37,024 nt of DNA from Actinomycetota bacterium (GTDB taxonomy: Bacteria; Actinomycetota; Humimicrobiia; Humimicrobiales; Humimicrobiaceae), in assembly GCA_026392215.1 (NCBI GenBank), contig JAPLCN010000143.1, forward strand, positions 1-37,024, in the 5' to 3' direction. Below the pieces are notes generated by a model. That model searched no databases, was not told where the DNA came from, and was given only the letters and a program-made list of their open reading frames with translations. The translations under genes were made by a program, and so were the position numbers. Below are positions 31,831-37,024 of this stretch, piece by piece; position 1 is the first letter of the stretch, and each line of letters opens with the position of its first letter.

Positions 31831-33774
31831 TTGGAAAAATTTATTTGGATAATACCGGTTCTCCCAATTTTTGGATTTATTATTACATTCTTTTTTGGTA
31901 AAAAATTTCCAAAAGCTGCCTCTGTTTTTACTACCGTAATTTTGGGAGCCTGTGTTTTATTGTCAATGATGAGTATTTTTATTGTTAACTCCGGCGGTCC
32001 TTTTGAAATCACAAAGAACTGGTATGTTACGGGAAAATACTCTATAGCAATGGGTTTTGCTGCTGACGGGCTTACTGCCATGATGCTTAATGTTGTTAGT
32101 ATTGTGTCTTTTCTTGTCCACCTTTATTCCATCGGATACATGCATAATGACAGCCGATTCTGGATGTTTTTCTTGTACCTGCAGCTGTTTAGCGCCTCAA
32201 TGTTCGGGCTGGTGTTATCAAATAACTATTTGCAGCTATATATTTTCTGGGAGCTTGTAGGGCTTTGTTCATACCTGCTTATTGGATTCTGGTACGAAAA
32301 GAAATCTGCTGCAGATGCCGCCAAAAAAGCTTTTTTAACAACAAAAATTGGTGATGCCGGCATGCTTATCGGAATATTTTTGCTTTTCTTTAATACCGGA
32401 AGTGCTGTTTTTAAAGATGTATTTAATTTTGCGGCAGGCCCTGAAGTATCGCAGGGTCTTATTACAGCATCAGCAATACTTCTTTTCTGCGGCGCAATCG
32501 GAAAATCAGCTCAATTTCCCCTGCATATCTGGCTTCCCGATGCCATGGAAGGTCCTACTCCTGTTTCAGCTCTGATCCACGCTGCCACAATGGTGGCTGC
32601 CGGTGTTTATCTGGTTGGGAGAAGCTTCCCGCTTTTCTCACTTTCAGCAACAGCAATGCAGGTAGTTGCAGTTGTTGGAGCATTTACTGCAATCTTTGCG
32701 GCAACAATTGCAATTACTCAAAACGACATAAAGAAAGTCCTGGCTTATTCAACAATCAGTCAGCTTGGTTATATGATGTTTGCTTTGGGAATGGGAGCAT
32801 ATGTTGCCGGAATGTTTCACTTATTGACACATGCATTTTTTAAAGCTTTGTTATTTTTAGGTTCCGGAAGCGTAATCCACGCAACAGGAACGCAGGATAT
32901 CAGAGAAATGGGCGGTTTGTTTAAGAAGATGAAAGTAACTGCGATAACTTTCATCATTGGAACTCTTGCTTTAGCCGGGTTTCCGTTAACTGCAGGATTT
33001 TTCAGCAAGGATTACATACTTGGCTTTGCTTATGCGCAAAATAAATATATATTTTTTATAATAGGAATAATTACTGCATTCTTTACGGCATTTTACATGT
33101 TCAGAGTTATCTTTGTAGTTTTCTTTGGAAATCCAAAGAAAGATGGTATCCATGCCCATGAGTCTCCAAAAGTAATGACTATACCTTTAATAATTTTAGC
33201 AGTATTATCAGTGGTTCCCGGCTATTTTGGGGCATGGTTTATTTCTGAAAGGTTCAGCATTGATAAGTTTATTTCATTTTTTGGCTTTGAAGGACAGGAA
33301 CCTCTTCACATTATTCCGATGGTCATAGCAGTTCTTGTAGGGCTGCTCGGAATTCTTATAGCATTTATCCTTTATTTTGGAAAACCTATAACAAATAAAA
33401 AAATAAGCAAATGGATTTATCCTTTATATAAGCTTCTCCATAATAAATATTATATTGATGAAATATATGGTTTTATTATCATCAAGCCATTAATGAAGCT
33501 TGCAGAATTTATTAATACTTTTGACAGAGTCGTTGTAGACGGTTTTGTAAATTTTATCGGGAAATTAACTGTCATATTTTCAAGGGCAGTAGATATATTT
33601 GATATTAAAGCAGTAGACGGTGTGGTAAACAAGGTTGCAGATGTTACTTACTTAAGCGGCAAAAAATTAAGGCTGCTTCAGACAGGAAATACTTCATCTT
33701 ATCTTGCAATAATGTTTGGAGCTGTTGCCATTTTTGTAATTTATCTTTTAATAAAAGTAATTTTCATCAGATAA
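31831..33774 (+). CDS. nuoL: NADH-quinone oxidoreductase-like subunit L (antiporter-like)
   Basis: The distal proton-pumping subunit with the long lateral helix. The 647 residues begin at TTG, with AAGGCAGG about 7 bases upstream. Conserved parts are YIFWELVGLCSYLLIGFWY with the key Glu, KAFLTTKIGDAGMLIG, LHIWLPDAMEGPTPVSALIH (~230-249) and the broken-helix region around KKVLAYSTISQLGYM. The extended C-terminus (~500-647) matches the lateral helix and final anchor. Length is normal. Confidence 0.97.
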   Translation: MEKFIWIIPVLPIFGFIITFFFGKKFPKAASVFTTVILGACVLLSMMSIFIVNSGGPFEITKNWYVTGKYSIAMGFAADGLTAMMLNVVSIVSFLVHLYSIGYMHNDSRFWMFFLYLQLFSASMFGLVLSNNYLQLYIFWELVGLCSYLLIGFWYEKKSAADAAKKAFLTTKIGDAGMLIGIFLLFFNTGSAVFKDVFNFAAGPEVSQGLITASAILLFCGAIGKSAQFPLHIWLPDAMEGPTPVSALIHAATMVAAGVYLVGRSFPLFSLSATAMQVVAVVGAFTAIFAATIAITQNDIKKVLAYSTISQLGYMMFALGMGAYVAGMFHLLTHAFFKALLFLGSGSVIHATGTQDIREMGGLFKKMKVTAITFIIGTLALAGFPLTAGFFSKDYILGFAYAQNKYIFFIIGIITAFFTAFYMFRVIFVVFFGNPKKDGIHAHESPKVMTIPLIILAVLSVVPGYFGAWFISERFSIDKFISFFGFEGQEPLHIIPMVIAVLVGLLGILIAFILYFGKPITNKKISKWIYPLYKLLHNKYYIDEIYGFIIIKPLMKLAEFINTFDRVVVDGFVNFIGKLTVIFSRAVDIFDIKAVDGVVNKVADVTYLSGKKLRLLQTGNTSSYLAIMFGAVAIFVIYLLIKVIFIR

Positions 33775-33847
33775 AAGAAGTAAAATTTTTTAATATAGAT
33801 TTCCGGGAAGGAAAAGTTTTATATGACTTTAAGAACGGAGGCAGTTA

Positions 33848-35314
33848 ATGGGCTTTAACATATTATCTATTTTAGTATTTTTGCCAATATTGGGATTGAT
33901 TATAACAATAGCTTTACCAAAATCAGCCGCCGGCAAGGCAAAAATTGTTGCACTGGTATTTACAATACTTACTGTAATAATTGCTTCTTACATCTGGTTT
34001 GCTTTTGACAAGACAAACGGATCAATGCAATTTGTGGAAAAGTATAACTGGATCCAGGGAGTAAATATATATTATCATCTTGGAATTGATGGAATCAGCC
34101 TGCCAATTGTTTTTCTGACCTGCGTTCTTTCCGTTCTGGGAGTTTTAGTTTCATGGAATATTGACAACAAGCCGAAAGCATTCTTTGCACTGTTGCTGCT
34201 GCTTCAAACCGGAATGCTTGGTGTTTTTGTTTCCCTTGATTTTATTTTATTTTATATATTCTGGGAGCTGGTTTTACTTCCGATGTATTTTCTGATAGGT
34301 ATATGGGGAAGTTCACGGAGATTATATGCATCCATTAAATTCTTTATTTACACATTATTTGGAAGCGTTTTAATGCTTGTTGGTATTCTTATCATATTCT
34401 TTAAATCAGGAATAAATTCATTTGACATGCTGGAGCTTACAAAAAACAGCATTGCCCCAAATACACAGAACTGGATATTTCTTTTGATGTTTATGGGTTT
34501 TGCAATCAAGGTTCCGATGTTTCCGCTGCACACATGGCTTCCGGATGCCCATACCGAAGCGCCGACAGCAGGTTCAGTGCTGCTTGCAGGCATCCTGTTA
34601 AAAATGGGTGCATATGGGTTTATAAGGATCAGCATACCTATTTTGCCTTATGCTTCAAAAAGCTGGGCTCCGGCAATTTCCATACTTGCAGTAATAGGCA
34701 TAATTTATGGAGCGCTTGCATGCCTTGTCCAGAAAGATGTAAAGAGACTTATTGCCTTCTCTTCAGTTTCGCATATGGGATTTGTAATGCTTGGAATTGC
34801 ATCTCTTAATCCTACAGCTATAACAGGGTCTGTTCTGCAGATGTTTAACCATGGATGCATAACCGGAATGCTCTTTCTTATTATCGGAATGATTTATGAC
34901 AGAACACATACAAGGCAGATATCCGAGCTTGGAGGCCTGGCAAACAAGATGCCTTTCTTTGCAGGGATGCTTGCTTTCGCTTCTTTTGCATCTCTGGGGC
35001 TTCCTGGATTGTCAGGATTCTGGGGAGAGTTCTTAATCCTGTTTGGAACTTTCAAAAATCATACAACTTTTTACCAGGTAATGGTATATATAGCAGTGTT
35101 TGGAATAGTTTTAGGCGCAGCATATCTTTTATGGATGCTTCAGAGAGTTATATTTGGCGAATATAAAGGCCAGGTCCAGGAGTTCAGAAAAGTCAGTGCG
35201 GTTGATATCATCACACTTATACCTTTAATAATAATAATAATTTTCATAGGTGTTTATCCTTCAGGCATGGTTAATATTATTGCCGGTTCAGTTTCAAAGC
35301 TTATTGGCATGTAA
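33848..35314 (+). CDS. nuoM: NADH-quinone oxidoreductase-like subunit M (antiporter-like)
   Basis: The second antiporter-like subunit. The 488 residues have about 14 helices. Conserved motifs are LGIDGISLPIVFLT (~78-91), FYIFWELVLLPMYFLIGIWG with the key Glu, KVPMFPLHTWLPDAHTEAPT (~223-242) and KRLIAFSSVSHMGFVMLG. A perfect GGAGG stands 7 bases before the ATG. A 192-bp gap containing a palindromic element separates it from nuoN. Confidence 0.97.
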   Translation: MGFNILSILVFLPILGLIITIALPKSAAGKAKIVALVFTILTVIIASYIWFAFDKTNGSMQFVEKYNWIQGVNIYYHLGIDGISLPIVFLTCVLSVLGVLVSWNIDNKPKAFFALLLLLQTGMLGVFVSLDFILFYIFWELVLLPMYFLIGIWGSSRRLYASIKFFIYTLFGSVLMLVGILIIFFKSGINSFDMLELTKNSIAPNTQNWIFLLMFMGFAIKVPMFPLHTWLPDAHTEAPTAGSVLLAGILLKMGAYGFIRISIPILPYASKSWAPAISILAVIGIIYGALACLVQKDVKRLIAFSSVSHMGFVMLGIASLNPTAITGSVLQMFNHGCITGMLFLIIGMIYDRTHTRQISELGGLANKMPFFAGMLAFASFASLGLPGLSGFWGEFLILFGTFKNHTTFYQVMVYIAVFGIVLGAAYLLWMLQRVIFGEYKGQVQEFRKVSAVDIITLIPLIIIIIFIGVYPSGMVNIIAGSVSKLIGM

Positions 35315-35334
35315 TTTTATAAGTTAATTATTTT

Positions 35335-35443
35335 AATTAGTTTCTGGTGAACAATTCACTAAAGTTTAAAAAATTATGAAATTTTGAGCTTATAAAACTG
35401 AAAAATTTATAAAAAAACTTAAATTAATCACCAAGAATTAATT
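35335..35443. repeat. Palindromic element copy 2 between nuoM and nuoN
   Basis: The left end AATTAGTTTCTGGTGAACAATT (35335-35356) and the right end AATTAATCACCAAGAATTAATT (35422-35443) are imperfect inverted repeats (17 of 22). The element is 109 bp, almost the same length as copy 1 in the nuo leader, and matches it best in the opposite orientation. It sits inside the operon, 64 bases before the nuoN ATG. A further pair, TTTTATAAG (35315-35323) and CTTATAAAA (35389-35397), can also fold. Confidence 0.5.
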
Positions 35444-35506
35444 AGTAAGAGCGTTGAAATTTAATTTCATTAGAGAATATTTAAAGAAAGGTATGTAAAG
35501 TTAAAT

Positions 35507-36988
35507 ATGAATATTGATATATTATCGTTAATGCCGGAAATAATTGTTGCTTTTTTCGCCTTCCTTATTTTAATGGCTGGCGTTTTTATGGGTAAAAGTT
35601 TCGAAAAAGCAGCAGCACCGGTTGCAGCCCTGGGACTGTTTGCAGCAATTGGAGCAGTTTTATGGTTTAACGTTGGAAGAGCCGGCTTATTTTATAACTT
35701 TACCTACAGCATAGAAGGATTTTCAATATTCTTTAAGATTTTTGCACTTGTAGTTTCAATAATTATCGTAGGGCTTTCCCCATATTATATATACAGGACT
35801 GAAAGAATTAAAAACCATATATCAGAGTTTTATTTTCTTGTTTTAATAATTACTATTGGCACAATGCTTATCAGTTCTGCAAATGATCTGATAATGCTTT
35901 TTATTTCGATCGAGCTTGTAAGTATGCCGGCATATATTCTTGCAGGTTTTGAGAAGAACAATAAAAAATCAGGCGAAGCTTCACTAAAATATTTCCTTCT
36001 TGGAGTTTTAGCTTCGGCAATCATGGTTTATGGATTTTCTCTTGTTTTTGGAGTAACCAAAGAGATTAATCTGTTTGCCATTTCAAGAGCTTTCAATGAA
36101 ACCGATAGCATTGTGGGAAATCCTTTGCTCATAACCGGTATTGTAATGTCTCTTGCCGGATTTGCCTTTAAGATAGCTGCAGTACCGTTTCACTTCTGGG
36201 CTCCTGACACATATGAGGGCTCTCCAACCATAGTCACAATGATAATAACTTCCATAGTGAAGGTCGCTGCTTTTGCAGGACTGATCAGGCTTCTTTATGT
36301 TGGTTTTGGAAATTACGGGGCTTCAAAATGGATTGTGCTAACTATTGCGGCCTTATCAGTTTTAAGCATGGTTTTAGGAAACATAAGCGCATTGCCTCAA
36401 AAGAATTTTAAAAGGCTTATGGCTTATTCAAGCATATCTCACGGCGGCTACATATTAATCGGATTTGCTGCAGCAAGCGCAAATGCACAGTGGTCAATCT
36501 TAATATATGTTATGGCTTATGTAATTATGAATCTTGGAGCTTTTGCTGTAGCAATGATTGTGGAAAAGGAAACAGGTTCCGAAGAGATAAATGCATTTGC
36601 CGGACTCGGCCAGTCAAATCCATATTTAGCTATCACTATGACTATATTTCTTGTTTCAATGGTAGGAATTCCTCCCTTTGCAGGTTTTATCGGAAAGCTT
36701 TTTGTTTTCCAGGCGGGTATAAATTCACATTATACCTGGCTTGTTGTAATCGGAGTTCTAACGAGTGTCATCTCTCTTTATTACTATATGAACATTGTCA
36801 GGCAGATGTTTTTCACAAAAAACGAAGATAGTTTATCTAAGAGCACTTCTTTAAAATTGCCTTTAACATATATTATTATTATTGCTTTGTGTGCTGCTTT
36901 GACATTATTAATGGTTATTCTGCCGTCTATATTTATAGCAATATCCAAATATGCTATAACTTTAAACCTGTTTAATTTTGTAAAATAA
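35507..36988 (+). CDS. nuoN: NADH-quinone oxidoreductase-like subunit N (antiporter-like)
   Basis: The third antiporter-like subunit and the last gene of the operon. The 493 residues show MPEIIVAFFAFLILMAGV at the start, LFISIELVSMPAYILAGFEK (key Glu), EASLKYFLLGVLASAIMVYG, AAVPFHFWAPDTYEGSPTIV (~223-242) and KRLMAYSSISHGGYILIG. AAAGG lies about 14 bases before the ATG, farther than usual. After the stop only 36 bases remain in the window, with no further gene visible. nuoE, nuoF and nuoG are not in this operon. Confidence 0.97.
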   Translation: MNIDILSLMPEIIVAFFAFLILMAGVFMGKSFEKAAAPVAALGLFAAIGAVLWFNVGRAGLFYNFTYSIEGFSIFFKIFALVVSIIIVGLSPYYIYRTERIKNHISEFYFLVLIITIGTMLISSANDLIMLFISIELVSMPAYILAGFEKNNKKSGEASLKYFLLGVLASAIMVYGFSLVFGVTKEINLFAISRAFNETDSIVGNPLLITGIVMSLAGFAFKIAAVPFHFWAPDTYEGSPTIVTMIITSIVKVAAFAGLIRLLYVGFGNYGASKWIVLTIAALSVLSMVLGNISALPQKNFKRLMAYSSISHGGYILIGFAAASANAQWSILIYVMAYVIMNLGAFAVAMIVEKETGSEEINAFAGLGQSNPYLAITMTIFLVSMVGIPPFAGFIGKLFVFQAGINSHYTWLVVIGVLTSVISLYYYMNIVRQMFFTKNEDSLSKSTSLKLPLTYIIIIALCAALTLLMVILPSIFIAISKYAITLNLFNFVK

Positions 36989-37024
36989 ACTCCTCTTGAG
37001 TTTATGAATTCTATGCAGCTATAG

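Overview
The window looks like a chromosome segment from a low-GC, anaerobic, probably uncultivated bacterium. Hand-counted 60-base lines in native stretches give about 27-35% G+C. A glutaminyl-tRNA synthetase, Shine-Dalgarno motifs such as GGAGG and TTG starts point to Bacteria. The phylum cannot be decided from the sequence. Low-GC Atribacterota-like or deep Actinomycetota-like lineages would both fit.

Layout. (1) 1-3.4 kb: the 3' end of a YihY/BrkB membrane protein gene, then on the minus strand a small SHOCT protein and a GC-richer DrrA/DrrB-like ABC exporter pair with a clear sigma70-type promoter. (2) 3.5-7.4 kb: a weak small ORF, then a minus-strand three-gene flavin electron-transfer operon (FMN-binding protein, ApbE flavin transferase, RnfD-like membrane domain fused to a ferredoxin-reductase domain) and a fragment of a DUF4143-type ATPase. 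(3) 7.7-16.5 kb: glnS, a LOG-family protein, an HNH plus ParB-like (DGQHK) protein, a broken flavodoxin gene, a large GT-C-like membrane protein, a cupin and a secreted beta-propeller of seven repeats spaced exactly 49 residues apart. (4) 16.6-20.4 kb: a minus-strand molybdenum cofactor operon, moeA-moaA-moaC-MOSC-mogA. (5) 20.9-26.2 kb: a formate dehydrogenase locus (fdhA, an iron-sulfur subunit, a flavin/2Fe-2S reductase subunit, fdhD). (6) 26.5-37.0 kb: an 11-gene complex I operon, nuoABCDHIJKLMN, without nuoEFG.

Metabolic logic. The molybdopterin genes supply the cofactor and FdhD the sulfuration step for the formate dehydrogenase. Its two electron-transfer subunits resemble the beta/gamma pair of sulfhydrogenase-type enzymes and probably link formate to NAD(P)H or another soluble carrier. 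The 11-subunit complex I probably takes electrons from ferredoxin or an unknown partner and pumps ions. The flavin operon probably moves electrons across the membrane to an external flavoprotein.

The most striking structure is in the fdh locus. fdhA appears to be a chimera. Its first ~305 codons are AT-rich like the surroundings, while the rest, both electron-transfer genes and the first codons of a second fdhD form a GC-richer block. Just downstream lie that truncated fdhD, an orphan AT-rich fdhA C-terminus of 77-79 codons and a complete AT-rich fdhD. The simplest reading is that a foreign fdhA(3')-fdhB-reductase-fdhD(5') segment was inserted into a native fdhA-fdhD pair and gave the enzyme new redox partners. 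A metagenomic misassembly is the main alternative. Other notable points are the apparent ATT and ATA starts of nuoI and nuoJ, and two related ~108-bp palindromic elements in nuo noncoding DNA.
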